A program made the translations under genes and the position numbers. Below the pieces are notes generated by a model, which had not been told where the DNA came from, did not search any database, and worked only from the letters and a program-made list of their open reading frames with translations. This document shows, in pieces, positions 9,469-20,799 of a stretch of DNA of 64,000 bases. This DNA is from Botryosphaeria dothidea (lineage: Eukaryota > Ascomycota > Dothideomycetes > Botryosphaeriales > Botryosphaeriaceae): the NCBI GenBank assembly GCA_011503125.2, contig WWBZ02000040.1, positions 4,216,001 through 4,280,000 of the forward strand, given 5' to 3'. Every line of letters begins with the position of its first letter. The first letter of the stretch is position 1.

Positions 9469-12261
9469 TTAAGAAAAGCGTAAGATAGAACTAGAATAGT
9501 AGCGTATAAGACGCCGCCTCTCTAATAAAATATAGTATTTTAAGCGGAGTAAGACTAACTAAGTCTAGTATTTTCGACGAATAAATATAGTATACGTTAC
9601 GAAGAACTATAAGGAAAAGATATAAGGCTAAGAGTAAGGCTTCGCGTAAGTAATTAGTAGCTACGAAATCTTAAGTCGACGTTTAGATAATCTTAGAAGA
9701 GATATTTAAGCGTATAAGACGCTAAGGCTAGTAGGTCTACCTTATATATATTAAACCCTTATAGGCGGTATAATAGAGAGTACTAGCTAAAGCCGTACGG
9801 AAAAAGCTTAAAAATAAGAATAGTTCTACTCTTATAGGAGGAGACGATTTCGTAAGGATTAGAAGAGAATAATACGGTAGTTTAGAGATATAGAATAATC
9901 TATACGGAGAACCTCTAATACCGGAAATAGAAACGATATTTAGCGAGTACTAGAACTTAAAAGCCGTTTACTAAGAAAGAGGAAAAGAAGATTTACCGAA
10001 GTACTAACTATAGAACTACGAGATTCTACTTAAGCCGGGTACGAAGCTAGCTTATAAGCCTATCTACTTCTTATTAGTAAAGGAAATAGAGGCTTTAAGA
10101 GAATATATCGAGAAGAACCTCGAACGTAGATATATTCGGCCTTTAACGTTATTAGCCGGATATCCGATTCTTTTCGTCCTAAAGAAGAGTAGTAAACTAC
10201 GCCTCTATATCGACTACTAATAACTTAATAATATTACGATTAAAAACCGCTATCCGCTTCTACGTATTAATAAGCTCTAGAATAAGTTAGAAAAGATAAA
10301 GTATTTTACGAAGCTAGACCTCCGGGAAGAATATTATCTAGTTAGAATTAAAGAAGAGAAAGAATAGAAGATAGCCTTTAGAACGAGGCTAGGACTCTAC
10401 GAGTATATAGTTATACTATTTAGGCTTACTAACGCGCTAGTAACCTTCTAAAATCTCGTTAACGATACGCTACGCGAATATTTAGATATCTTCTACTTAG
10501 CTTACCTTAATAATATTCTTATCTTTTTAGAAACTCTCGAGAAATATAAGAAATATATTAGAAAGGTCCTAGAAGCCCTCTAGGTAAAGAATCTATCTAT
10601 CGTACTCGAGAAATACGAATAGTACGTTTAAAGAATAGAATTCTTAGGCTTTATTATTACTCTAAGTTACGTCGGTATAGACGACTTAAAACTAGATTCT
10701 ATTAGAGAATAGCTAGTATCTAAGACGATTAAGGAAGTTTAGTTCTTTCTTAGATTCGCGAACTTCTATCGAAAGTTTATTTAGAACTACTTAAAGGCTA
10801 CGAAATCTTTAACGCGACTTACTCGAAAGAAGTATAGCTTTAAATAGAGAAACGATTAGTAGTAAGCCTTTAAATCGCTTAAACGGATATTTTACGAAGT
10901 ACCGGTTCTAGAAATATACGACTCTAATAAACCTATCGAAGTAGAAACTAATACGTTAGAATTCGCTCTTAGAGTATATCTTAGCTAGTCTAACGATTAA
11001 AGTAGATAGTACCTAATCGTATTTTACTCTAAAAAGTTTATACTAGTAGAGCTTAACTACGATACTTATAATAAGAAGCTCTTAGCTATCGTCTTAGTAT
11101 TTAAGTAATAGAGATACTATCTTAAAGAAGCTAGCTATTAGATAGTAGTATATTACGATTATTAAAATCTTACGCGCTTTACTACGACTAAGAAGCTAAA
11201 CCGACGGTAGATTCGCTAGTTAGAAGAAATAGCCTTCTACGATTTTAAGATTATATATAGAAAAGATATAGATAACGCCGCTACTAACGCGCTTAATAAA
11301 AGAATAGACTATATAGAAGAACGAATTAAGCCGTATTCTATAGTATTCGTAGTAGATAGCGATAGATCGCTTACCCTTACTAGACCGTCTTTTCTAATAC
11401 TTCGTATCGAGTTAAATTTATAGTATCTAAAGATCTAAGAAGTATATATATAAAACTTCTTCGCGTAAAAACTTTTAGCGCTTAAGAATAACCCGCGTAT
11501 TACTCGAAATAGAGAAGAAACGCTTCTCTTTAAAGAATTAATCTATATCTTAGTAAGACTACGAAAAGTACTAGTTAAGGATATATACGAAGTACCCGTA
11601 TATAGATATTAGGGTATCGATAGAATAACTAAAAGAATTATACGAAACTTCTACTTTCTAGAGTTATAGAAGATAGTCTAGCGTATAGTCTCGTAATATA
11701 ATCTTTATATTAGAAGTAAAGCTACGATATACGCTCCGTATAAATAACTATAATTCTTAGAAGTTCTAGAACGACTATAGTAATTAGTTACGCTAGACTT
11801 TATTACGAAGTTACTATAGTCTAAAGATTCGCTTACTAAAGTTAAGTACGACTTAATTCTAGTCTTTATTAATAGACTTACGAAGTACGCTTACTTCTTA
11901 CTTTACCTCGAGGTATCGAATATAGAATAGTTAGCCTATACGTTTCTTCGATATATCTTTACGAATTACGGAATACCGGAAGAACTAGTTTCGGATAGAG
12001 ATAAGCTAATACGTTCTAAATTCTAATAAACGCTTATACGCTAACTTAGGGCTAAGAATAAACTCTCTATAACCGTATACTCGTAAACGGACGGTTAGAT
12101 AGAACGAATAAATCGAACTCTCGAATAGTACCTCCGCTATTTCGTTAACTATCTATAGAACGATTAGGCTATATAGCTATCTATAGTATAGTTCGCCTAT
12201 AATAGCGCTAAATAAGAGTTAACTAACGTATCCTCGTTCTTTACTAACTATAGATTTATAA

Positions 12262-12372
12262 GGCCCGGGTCGGGGTCTCTAAACTAACTAGCTATAGCGC
12301 TAAAAAGACGATAATATTCGATCTACCTAGGATCGAATATAGAGACCTTATATATATACTAATATTTATATA
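12262..12372. other. Short inverted-repeat insertion in Gyp2 integrase
   Basis: About 110 bp interrupts a conserved integrase stretch (FFTNYRF before, NYGFE after). It contains an outer inverted repeat GGTCTCTA (12274-12281) / TAGAGACC (12340-12347) and an inner perfect one ATATTCGATC (12314-12323) / GATCGAATAT (12331-12340) around a 7-nt loop. The host text TAACTA.. before it and TAACTACGGGTTCG after it look like a partly mutated target duplication. It may be a MITE-like or snap-back insertion. I do not recognise the family. Confidence 0.5.
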
Positions 12373-13029
12373 ACTACGGGTTCGAGGTAGGGGCATAATA
12401 AGATTCGAACTAGATACGTATAAAGAAGCTATCTTAAGTCGAAAATTAGCCTAGTAAGATATTCTTAAAGCCGACTAGCTAAAAGAACTATATAAAGCTA
12501 TTAGTCTTAACCTCGAGCACGTACGAATTATAATATCTAAATATTATAATAGACGGTACTAGGCGGTACCGAACCTTAAGAGGGAGGATAAAGTATACCT
12601 CCTTATAAAAAATATTAAATTAAAGCGACTAAGCGATAAATTAGATTTTAAGAAAACCGGTCTATTCGAAATTTTAGAAAAACTCGGAAACGTTACGTAT
12701 CGACTTAAATTACTAATAACGATACGGATAAATTCTATCTTTTACGTAGTATTACTCGAGCTAGTACTAGAAAATACTATAATTCTAGAAACTCTAGAAG
12801 AGATAATTCTAGAAAACCTAGATACTAAAGAAGACGAATACCTAGTCGAGAAGATCTTAGACTATAAAAGATTCGGATATTAGTTTAAATATCTTATTAA
12901 ATAGAAAGAATACGGAAATAAGAATAACTAATAGGTATCTAAGAACGATATATATCTAGATCTCGTTATAGAATTTTACCGTTAAAATCCCGACCTCCTA
13001 TAGAAACGAGATCGTTCCTAAACGAGAAC

Positions 13030-13516
13030 GGCGAGAGACTCTTAAGATAGGAGGATAAATAAGTAGAATTTATAGGCTTAGAAGAGTATAGAGACTTCGT
13101 ATTAGCTATAGGCTCGCCGGTAGACTCGGTAGACTTAGCTATATACGGCGTAGTAAGACCTACCGTCTCGTAACGTAGCCGTTTTAACGCGGACGGACCC
13201 TTAGAATTCTTAGGGTTAGAAGCGTGCCTCTTATCCTCGGCTAGCGTAGCTAGTAACTCCTTCGCTTTCCGACGATTATACTTATTTAACGCGGCTAAAC
13301 TACTAGACTTAGTAAGAAGAGTCTTATAACTATACTTCTCTAATAAACGCTAGTTAGCCCGTAACTATTTTAAACGAGTAGTAATAGTCTCTAGCTCTTT
13401 CTCCTAGTATCGTAGGACCTTCTTATAACGACGATATATCTCCTCTTACTCCCGCTATAAGCGTACTCGCTCTTTCTTCTAAATAGTATAGAGCCTATTA
13501 AGATTAGCTAGAGAAG
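13030..13516 (-). pseudogene. Gyp2 antisense accessory ORF, C-terminal coiled-coil part
   Basis: Read on the minus strand this piece encodes a heptad-rich, charged segment (LRANQRLLEKYS, then SSLAALNKYNRRKAKELLATLAEDKRH) ending in a Ser/Pro-rich tail. It is the distal half of the ORF whose Cys-rich start is at 19166-19535. Gyp4a inserted between the two halves, in the same orientation. The matching part of Gyp5 (48388-48770) is also helical and charged. Function unknown. It could be a nucleic-acid-binding or regulatory protein of the element, but nothing here proves it. Confidence 0.6.
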
Positions 13517-13521
13517 CTAGA

Positions 13522-13840
13522 TATAATAATACGGAGGTAGAGGGGTATAAGGGGCTTAAACCTATAAGGTCTAATATAGGGGGCTAGGCTTAAGGAATAA
13601 GGAACTAAGATAAAGACGGAGAGATATAAGTAAGTCTACTAAGATTAAGGTAGTCTAAGAAGAATATAAAGTTACTAGACTAAAGAACTAACTATAAAGT
13701 AGAGGGGGCGAGGTTTTATATATATAAAGAACTAACTAAAATACTAGCTTCCTAATTTATAAGTAGGTAAGTCTAGATCTCGGTTTTAAGTTAACTAAGG
13801 TAAAAGAGAAGTAAGGGGTCTATAGACTAGAATCTTAATA
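13522..13840 (-). repeat. Gyp4a 3' LTR, 319 bp
   Basis: On the minus strand it starts TATTAAGATTCTAGTC and ends CCGTATTATTATA. The preceding purine run AGAAGAGAAGAATAG (minus strand, 13841 upward) is the polypurine tract. Confidence 0.9.
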
Positions 13841-13889
13841 CTATTCTTCTCTTCTAGAAAGAGTAAGTTTCCTAAGAGCTAGGGGGTCG

Positions 13890-16800
13890 AGGCTTTAAAG
13901 GGTACTTCTAGTAGAAATAGTCGAAGGCTACCGCTTCTTAAATAGAATTATATAGTTCCTAAGTAAGTTTAGAGTAACCTTCCTAGCGGACAAGATACTA
14001 GTAAGTTTCTCTACGAATCCGAATATTAAGAAGTTCTTTAATTAGCTATTCTTCTTCGCTATTAATAATAATAGGTAGTAGTAGGGCTTAACGTTAGCCT
14101 AGTAGAGGATCCTCTACTACTAGTTTAAGAAGGAAGACGTTAAAGATAGGGTGTAATCGAACGGAGATAGAAAGATTAAGTTTATATATATAGGAGGAGA
14201 TTTTACGTTTAATAAGGAAAGGCCCTAAGCGCTTAAAGTCTAGCTTATTCGAAGGTCGAGTAGTAGAAATAAACTTTTAGAGTAGCTAAACCCGTTAACT
14301 AGGCCTTAGAATTAGTAGTAGAATTCTATACTTATTAGCCTATTCTAAGTAGACGTCTTAGGCAAGTCGAAGTTCGGATTATAGGAAACTATTAAGTCTT
14401 TCTATGCGTTCTTAGAAGTCCTAGAGCTCTAACGGTAGTAGTAGAGTAGAATCCGGACGCTAAAGAATCTAAAAACGAGGGTAATAACCGTAGTTAGTAA
14501 AGAACGGAGTAACTCGGGTGGTAGTAGAAGAAGCGTTATTATAGGTAAATTCTACTAGAGTAAGATAGTTTACCTAATTATTCTATTAATAGGAGGTATA
14601 GGCACGGAGGTATTGTTCTAGGGACTAGTTTATTCTTTTAGTTTAGCTATCCGTTTATAGGTGGAAGGTAGTACTAAGCTTAGAACGGATCTAGAGTAAG
14701 AAGGCGAGGGCCTTAGTATACTCGGAGGTAAAGATAGATCTACGATCTAATATAGCTGTATCTAGAAGCCTATAGAGTTAGAATACGAAATCTTAGTAAA
14801 GTCGAGCAAAGGTAGCTAAATTAAGTTCGTCTATAGTAGGAATAAAGTAAGCTATCTTACTTAGTCGATCTACGACTATAAGAATAGCTATTTTTCCTTT
14901 AGAGGCCGGGAGGTATATAATTAAATTAAAGCTAACCTTAGCCTAACGTCGCTAAAGAACTTCTAGGGGCTTAAGATACCCGTAGGAAGCGTGGCGGACC
15001 GGCTTAATACGAGAGTAGACTTTATAGTTTCTAACGAACTACGCAATAGTCTCTCTTATTTTAGGCCACTAAAAGTTACGGGAGATCTTTTTAAAGATTA
15101 CTACTTAGCTAGGGTATCTAGTAGCCGGATATAAATAGTAGGACTAGATAATCTTAAGGCGGAGTTCCGAATCTTTAGGAATATAGATAAGGTTATTTAC
15201 TATTAATAGACTATCTTAGTCCTTTATATAGGTACTAAGGTTAATAGTTTTAAGTCGAGGTATTCCGGATTTAAGGGTAAGGAGAACTTCTTATCTAAAC
15301 GGGTCTAATTTAAGGGCGTAACGAATTTTCGAAGCGAGGGTAGTTTCTAAAAGAGATAGTTAAAACTTCTTAGGTCCTAAGATAGGGACGGAATCTTTAC
15401 TCTCCTTTTAAGAAGGGCGGTCCTCTAACCTTCTAGTTAAAGCGTCTATACGCTTATTACTAGTTCTAGGCCGGTAGGTAATCTTAAAATCGAGTTCTTA
15501 AAGTTCTATAGCCTAACGAGCTTATCGGCGGTTTAGAATTCGCTTCGAAGTAAAGGTAGTTAAATTCGAGTAATTCGTGTAAACGAGGAGCGGGCTAGTA
15601 AGGTTCGTGATTAAGGGGTACTATTCTTTAATAGACTCTACTATTACTAGTAGTTTCTTATCGCTAATTCCGTAATTCTCTTTAGTAGAAGTTATTTTCC
15701 TAGAGAAGTAGGCTACTAGGTGTAGGAACTACTTCCCTTCGGGATGTTCGTGCTATTATAAGAGGATTCTAGAGATAACGAAGTCGGAGGAGTCTGTTTT
15801 AAGAATAGTATCGAGTTCTAGTTTAAAGTATCGAAGAATCGGATAAGAATAGAAGGCGTTCTTTAGGGTATTAAACGAGTTTTGCTATTTAGAGGTCTAA
15901 TTAAATAGTTTCTCCTTACGTAGCAACTAAAACAAAAGAGTAGCGAGTCTCGAGTATTCCTTAATAAATCGGCGGTAAAAATTAGCAAAACTAAGAAAAG
16001 ACTAAATATTAGTGACGTTCCTAGGTACTTTCTAATTCTTAACGGTGTCGATCTTAGCCGGGTCTATGCTAAGTCCTTTAGGAGAAATAACGAATCCGAG
16101 AAACTTAGTCGAGGTAACGGAGAACTCGTACTTCTCGCCTTTTATATAAAGGCCTACTTAGAGAAGCGCTTTAAGAACTAATCGAACGTATTAGTCGTGT
16201 TTCTCTCGATTCTTAGAGTAAACTAAGACGTCGTCTAGGTAGACTACGTAAAATCTATCTAGAAATATTCGAAGTACGTTGTTAACGAATTGTTAATAAG
16301 TAGCCGGGGCGTTAGTTAAACTAAAGAGTATAACGGTATACTTAAAAAGACCGTAACGAGTACGAAAGGTAGTAAGGTGTTTATCGCCTTCTCGAATACG
16401 AATTAAATTAAATGCTCTACGAAGGTTAAGTTTTATAAAGATCTTAGTCTTTTAAAGCTGGCGGAGGGTATCGTTAATTCGTAGTAAGAGGTAACGGTTC
16501 TTTTTAGTAATAGCATTAAGTTCTCTATAGTTAATATAGAGTCTAATACTACTACCGTCGGGTTTACGGACGAAGAAGATCGGAGAGGCGGAGGACGAGG
16601 TCGAAGGTCGAATAAAGCCTTTAGCTTAGTGCTTATATAGGTATTCGCGAAGAGCTTTAAGCTCGAGATCGGATATAAAATAGAGGGGGCTAAAAGGCGG
16701 TTTTATACCGTCTTCTAATTCTATAGTATAATCTACGTATCGATAAGGGGGAAGCTTATCGGTAGAGGCTTTTAGGAATAAGAGTAATAAATCGTAAAAC

Positions 16801-18800
16801 CTAGAAGGGATAGTTTAACGTATTTTCTCTTTAAGCTCCTCGGGAGTTATAGCGCTAGCTCTATCTCTAGAGTTAAGGTATTTAGTAATCTCTTCTATAG
16901 AAATAGTAAATAACTACTAACCTCTTTTCTTAATAAGGCGTTAGTAAGCCTTATAGGAAATAGAGGTAATAGTAGGACGAAGTAGCGAGAAAACGGAGAG
17001 TATTAGAGTAGGCGAAGTAGGCGAAGGTCGAGTAGGTAAATAGTTTACCTAATAAAACGGGGAGGTAAACGAAATCGTATTTCTAGACTAGTCGATTGGC
17101 GGATTATGCCTCTTAAGCTATAAACGTCCAAGAATAAGCGGGTATTCTACGATATTTATAACTTAAAAGATAGTAGTCTCGAGGTATTAGTCGATAAGTA
17201 AAAGAAGGTCGATTTCGTAGGATAGGTGTTCTATTTCTCTATTGGCAAGCTTAACCTTTTAAGAAACGGTCTTTTTACGGGGACGAAGACTATATATATA
17301 TAGGAATTACTAATTAATAAATTATCCGGAAGTACTAGAGTTAATTATAGTAGTAGCTAGAAGTTTATTAAAAACTAATATATTAATAACTAGAAGACGT
17401 TCTATTCTTAAGTCGTGTTTACTATAAAGTAGTTTTAGCGGGCTACTAGTAAACGAGAGTTTTCCGAGGTTTAAATCGAGGGTACTAAGAATAGAAAATA
17501 GATTAGACGAATATATAGCCGCGGGTACGGCGGACGAGATAGTTAACGGGCTAGGTAGAGGCCGTAGGCCTGCTAGCCGTCTTAGTTTTTTAGCTAGTAT
17601 AGAACTATAGCCGCTAGTAGTAAATCGGGAACCGGGGTAGAGGAGATAGAGGACGAAACCGTAGGGAGGGCCTAAATAGCCTTATTCTTAGCTACTACCT
17701 TTAGATACTACTTTACTTAGTAGCTAGAAGTACTATAGTAGGTATAGAGGTTATTCGCTTATCTATAGGCCTTTCTAGCGGCGTGGTTAAGTTTTATAGG
17801 TTCCGTTATTAGCTAAGTAGTTTAAAGCGTGTTAGGGGATATAGCCACGGACCTAGGTGTAGGGATAGGCGCGGGTATAGAGATACTCGGTAATTTAGGG
17901 GCTTTAGTAGCACGTTTCTTCTTAAGATAACGAGTATATAGAGAGTAGTCTAGGTTAATGCAAAGGTTTGCAAATTCCTAAAACTTCTATAGAAGTTCTC
18001 GTCTAATAAGTAGGTCTTTAACTAAGTCCTTAAGACCTTCTTTAAATAAGAAGATCTAAACGGAGTCTTAGTTCTAGCCGAGAATTAAGATAAGAGAGAT
18101 AAAGCGCGAGTAGTAGTCTAAACACGAGAATTCTTATCGAAGGTTCTTAATAGTTCGTTTAGTAGTAGCGTAGGAATCTAGGTCGTTAAAGGCTTGCTAG
18201 AGTGCCTTATAAAATTCTACGTAGGCGTTAAAGGATACGGAACTATTAAAGGAAACGTAGGACTTAAACTAAGTATATATAGCGTCTCTAAGATAGGAAC
18301 TAGCGTATATAATCTTAGATTATTCCGTAGCGAAGGTAGAAGGGTTAGATATAAACTTTAGCTAAAGCTGAGTGGCAAAGTTCTTAAATTCGGCGCGTTT
18401 ACCTCTAAAGAATTTAGGGTCGGCGACTTTTAGAACGCGAGGACGGGGCGGAGTAGTAGTAACGGATTAAGGTTCGGGTTAGATACTACTAGTAGGCGTA
18501 GGAATAGAGAGAAGCTTCTATTATAGCCTAAGTTAATAATACTAGCGAAGTATCTTACGCTAGTCTCGTAACGCGTTATTTAAGATCTAGGGTTCTATAA
18601 TATTATCGTTTAAGCTAGCCTAAATACCGCGGGCGAAACTATCGGAGTAGGTATTATCGATATTATCCGGAAGATCTAAAGGAAGCGGAGGTTAAAAATA
18701 TCGATTTAGAGTCTATTATAGAACCTATTAATAAAGTAGGATCTAAGGGTTCTAAATAGGTTACTTAAGAGGCTACTAATTTTCGGAATATATAGTAGGT
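13890..18800 (-). pseudogene. Gyp4a gag-pol, RIP-inactivated
   Basis: This is the same coding region as in Gyp4c, read on the minus strand. Gag lies at about 17600-18800, protease and the linker at 17000-17600, and RT at 16000-17000 with an intact [11 protein letters not shown] box near 16225-16248. RNase H follows at about 15450-16000, integrase at 14300-15400, and the chromodomain near 13900-14010. The reading frame is interrupted mainly by TAG/TAA at former Gln and Trp codons. The RT catalytic Asp pair survived because its codons lack CpA/TpG steps. Confidence 0.83.
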
Positions 18801-18841
18801 AGAGCTTAAGCCTAGGACGAATAGATAAGAGTCTAGTAAAG

Positions 18842-19160
18842 TATAATAATACGGAGGTAGAGAGGTATAAGAGGCTTAGACCTATAAGGTCTAATATAGG
18901 GGGCTAGGCTTAAGAAATAAGGAACTAAGGTAAAGGCGGAGAGATATAGGTAAGTCTACTAAGATTAAGGTAGTCTAAGGAGGATATAAAGTTACTAGAC
19001 TAAAGAACTAACTATAAAGTAGAGGGGGCGAGGTTTTATATATATAAAGAACTAACTAAAATACTAGCTTCCTAATTTATAAGTAGATAAGTCTAGATCT
19101 CGGTTTTAAGTTAACTAAGGTAAAAGAGAAGTAAGGGGTCTATAGACTAGAATCCTAACA
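18842..19160 (-). repeat. Gyp4a 5' LTR, 319 bp
   Basis: On the minus strand it starts TGTTAGGATTCTAGTC, keeping the canonical TGTTAG that the other copy has lost. It is followed at 18841 downward by the same leader (GAC/CTTTACTAGACTC-like) that begins the internal region of Gyp4b and Gyp4c. Confidence 0.9.
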
Positions 19161-19165
19161 CTAGA

Positions 19166-19535
19166 AACTTCTCTTAAGTCTCGGCCTTCTTAGTCTTTAA
19201 CTTCTTCTACTCGCGGCGAAGACTTAAGGCTAGAAAAATATAAGTAAGTATCCCGGATAGAAGAAAGACTACCTACCTCTAGAAAGCGATATCTTCTTCG
19301 TATTATATATCGTAGTACTCTTCGTAATATAAGTACTATAACGATCGTATTCCGGAGTAACCTTATACGGCCTATCGTTTAGTTTATAATTAAAGTAGGG
19401 ACGAATCGCGGGAAAGAAGATAGACTCTACGAGGGCTACTAAACGACGTCGTTCCTCCGTAGTATCTCGCTTACGTTTAGATATAATAGACTTACGGAGA
19501 GAAAGTAAGCTAAAAAGAACCTATAAAGAAATAGA
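19166..19535 (-). pseudogene. Gyp2 antisense accessory ORF, N-terminal Cys-cluster part
   Basis: The minus-strand frame reads SIISKRKRDTTEERRRLVAL, then F-x-Y-KLNDRPYKVTPEYDR-Y-ST-Y-x6-Y-D, where the Tyr residues sit where Gyp5 (48772-48978) has Cys: C-x(6)-CKVIP...RCSEC-x6-CD. TGC/TGT to TAC/TAT by RIP explains the substitutions. The basic N-terminus followed by a Cys cluster resembles fungal zinc-binding modules in general, but the spacing does not let me assign it to a named family. The ORF is interrupted downstream by Gyp4a. Confidence 0.62.
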
Positions 19536-19543
19536 TAATACGG

Positions 19544-19568
19544 AAGAATCTTCGGGCCGAAGATTCTT
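19544..19568 (-). promoter_or_regulatory. Conserved hairpin beside Gyp2 polypurine tract
   Basis: A perfect 12-bp inverted repeat, AAGAATCTTCGG / CCGAAGATTCTT, around a single G. It lies between the start of the antisense ORF and the polypurine tract GAGGGGGAATAG (19571-19582). The same position in Gyp5 holds a hairpin with the same core but a different paired stem. It could be a terminator, a promoter element or an RNA signal. Confidence 0.65.
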
Positions 19569-19582
19569 AAGAGGGGGAATAG

Positions 19583-20061
19583 TATTACGGCGTAGCCTCT
19601 ATAGATTAAGAAAGTTAGAGATTAGCCCCGCCGGAATAATAGAAGTCGGGGTTATAAAGATCCGAGGTTACGTAACCTCGCGCTTAACTAGATCTACCCG
19701 CTTAGATTACTAAGGCTATTTAAGCGGGCCCTACCTACTAAGCTATTCTACTTAATTATAATAGTTTACTTAGAAGACTATACGCTATTAAGCGTAATCC
19801 GTCTATTAAGTATATAGATTATATAGAACTCTCTTACGTATATAAACTATACTCTCTAGATAGCTTTAACCTTCGTAGTTAACTTTAATAATAATTTAGT
19901 ACTAATTATTAGTAATAAGGCCTTCGTACGTAGTACTTAGTCTTTAGTCGTCTACTCGTTTCTCGTATATCTCTTCTTATATCTACTTAAGAAAAACTCT
20001 TCGATAAATTTCTATTCTCTTTAGTATTTAAATCTTTAGAGATAGAGGCCCGCTCGTTATA
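19583..20061 (+). repeat. Gyp2 3' LTR, 479 bp
   Basis: Preceded by the polypurine tract GAGGGGGAATAG. It has the same ends and length as the 5' LTR, with scattered transitions and RIP-type losses in both copies. It is followed directly by the resumed LINE-A endonuclease. Confidence 0.9.
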
Positions 20062-20770
20062 CTAGGCTAGTTAAATAGATAAAATCTAATAATCTAGAGC
20101 TACTAAATATAGTAGAAGAAGCTACCTTCTTTAAACTAGATTTAGTACGCTCTACGGTTCTTAATCTAATTCTATTAACTTAAAATTTATTTAATAGAAT
20201 AAAGAACTAGTAAATTCTCGATAACTTCGGCTTAGATTACCGGCTAATATTCTTTAAGATAGAAACTAGAGGCTCTATATTAGATTTTCCTACTACTACG
20301 GCCCGATTTAATACTACGAAAATAGACTAAAAAAGATTCTCTCTAATTTTCTAAGAGAAAGTTAAAGAAAAGCTTTCTAATATACTAGTAATAGCCCGGA
20401 ACCTAGAATCTTTCTTCTCTCTCTCGAAAAAGATAGTAGCTACTAAACTACTTAAGATACTAGCGCTAGATAATCTAGAAGATATACTAACTAAAGCTAT
20501 CTTCTACGCTACGAATCTTACTATTTCTCGTCTTAAACTAGAACTAAAGTCGAAATTATAGTAGAACGAGAAGCTATCTACTAAAAGGTAAGAGCTAAAA
20601 CGAAAGGCTCGTCTTCTCTTCTTCCTCTTTACGTAAAAAGAGAAGTAAGAATATCTAGAAACTCGGAAAACCTTCGTTAACGCGATTAAGTAAGCTAAAC
20701 GCTAGTACTAGAATTAATTTCTCTCGTTAAACTCCCCTTAAGATATATATAAAGCTATATTATATACGAA
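20062..20770 (+). pseudogene. LINE-A segment 2: end of endonuclease and linker to RT
   Basis: This continues LINE-A ORF2 after the Gyp2 insertion. It reads SNNLELLNIVEEATFF, then RSTVLNLILL and, near 20245-20290, LDYRLIFFKIE, the positions of the conserved STxDL and SDH motifs of LINE endonucleases (SDH has become DYR by RIP). A basic Lys/Arg-rich helix (FVNAIKQAKR) precedes the RT. The last 16 bp (20755-20770) are the left copy of the LINE-B target-site duplication. Confidence 0.75.
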
Positions 20771-20799
20771 AAATATAACTATACTAAAAAATCGACTCT

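Larger units (their letters stand above)
8200..13010 (+). pseudogene. Gyp2 pol: protease-RT-RNase H-integrase-chromodomain, RIP-inactivated
   Basis: The phase is that of 8796 and 10503, which is -1 relative to gag, and it is kept for more than 4 kb if TAG/TAA are read through. Domains: protease (VPIRILI.IGLNRNFI, about 8796-8840); a variable linker with a 39-bp tandem repeat (9391-9468); RT with LAGYPILFVLKK, LRLYIDY and YLNNILIF (ancestral YLDDILIF, 10503) about 10100-10600; RNase H with YSKKF.LVELNYDTYNKKLL about 11020-11090; integrase with LDFITKL, VSDRDKL and YSQTDGQIERINRTLEQYLR about 11790-12140; and a chromodomain (VEKILDYKRFG..FKYLIK) about 12840-12990. The integrase is interrupted by a roughly 110-bp inverted-repeat insertion near 12262-12372. 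All active-site Asp residues near TpG/CpA steps are at risk; YLDD has become YLNN. Confidence 0.87.
13522..19160 (-). mobile_element. Gyp4a: complete 5639-bp Ty3/Gypsy chromovirus nested in Gyp2
   Basis: Two 319-bp LTRs (13522-13840 and 18842-19160) are flanked by the exact 5-bp duplication CTAGA (13517-13521 and 19161-19165). The length equals that of Gyp4c to the base. It interrupts the antisense accessory ORF of Gyp2. Both elements are RIP-saturated, so mutation continued or recurred after nesting. Confidence 0.93.
6254..20061 (+). mobile_element. Gyp2: Ty3/Gypsy chromovirus with antisense accessory ORF, carrying nested Gyp4a
   Basis: Bounded by two 479-bp LTRs (6254-6732 and 19583-20061). 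The flanks are CTAGA at 6249-6253 and CTAGG at 20062-20066, a 5-bp target-site duplication with one mismatch (or an exact 4-bp one). Without Gyp4a and its duplicated target the element is about 8.2 kb. Order: LTR, gag, protease, RT, RNase H, integrase, chromodomain, an antisense ORF (interrupted by Gyp4a), a hairpin, a polypurine tract, LTR. It sits inside the endonuclease of LINE-A. It is close in plan to Gyp5: both LTRs start TATTACGG (ancestral TGTTACGG), both have CTTTAACTACTA after the 5' LTR, and both carry the accessory ORF and the hairpin. Confidence 0.9.

Noticed and set aside
6850..13010. Possible use of TAG/TAA as sense codons (reassigned genetic code)
   Set aside because: Stops occupy both former Gln and former Trp positions, and they occur together with Cys/His-to-Tyr changes and loss of CpA/TpG in non-coding sequence. 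RIP explains all of this, and the lightly RIPed parts use CAG, CAA and TGG normally.
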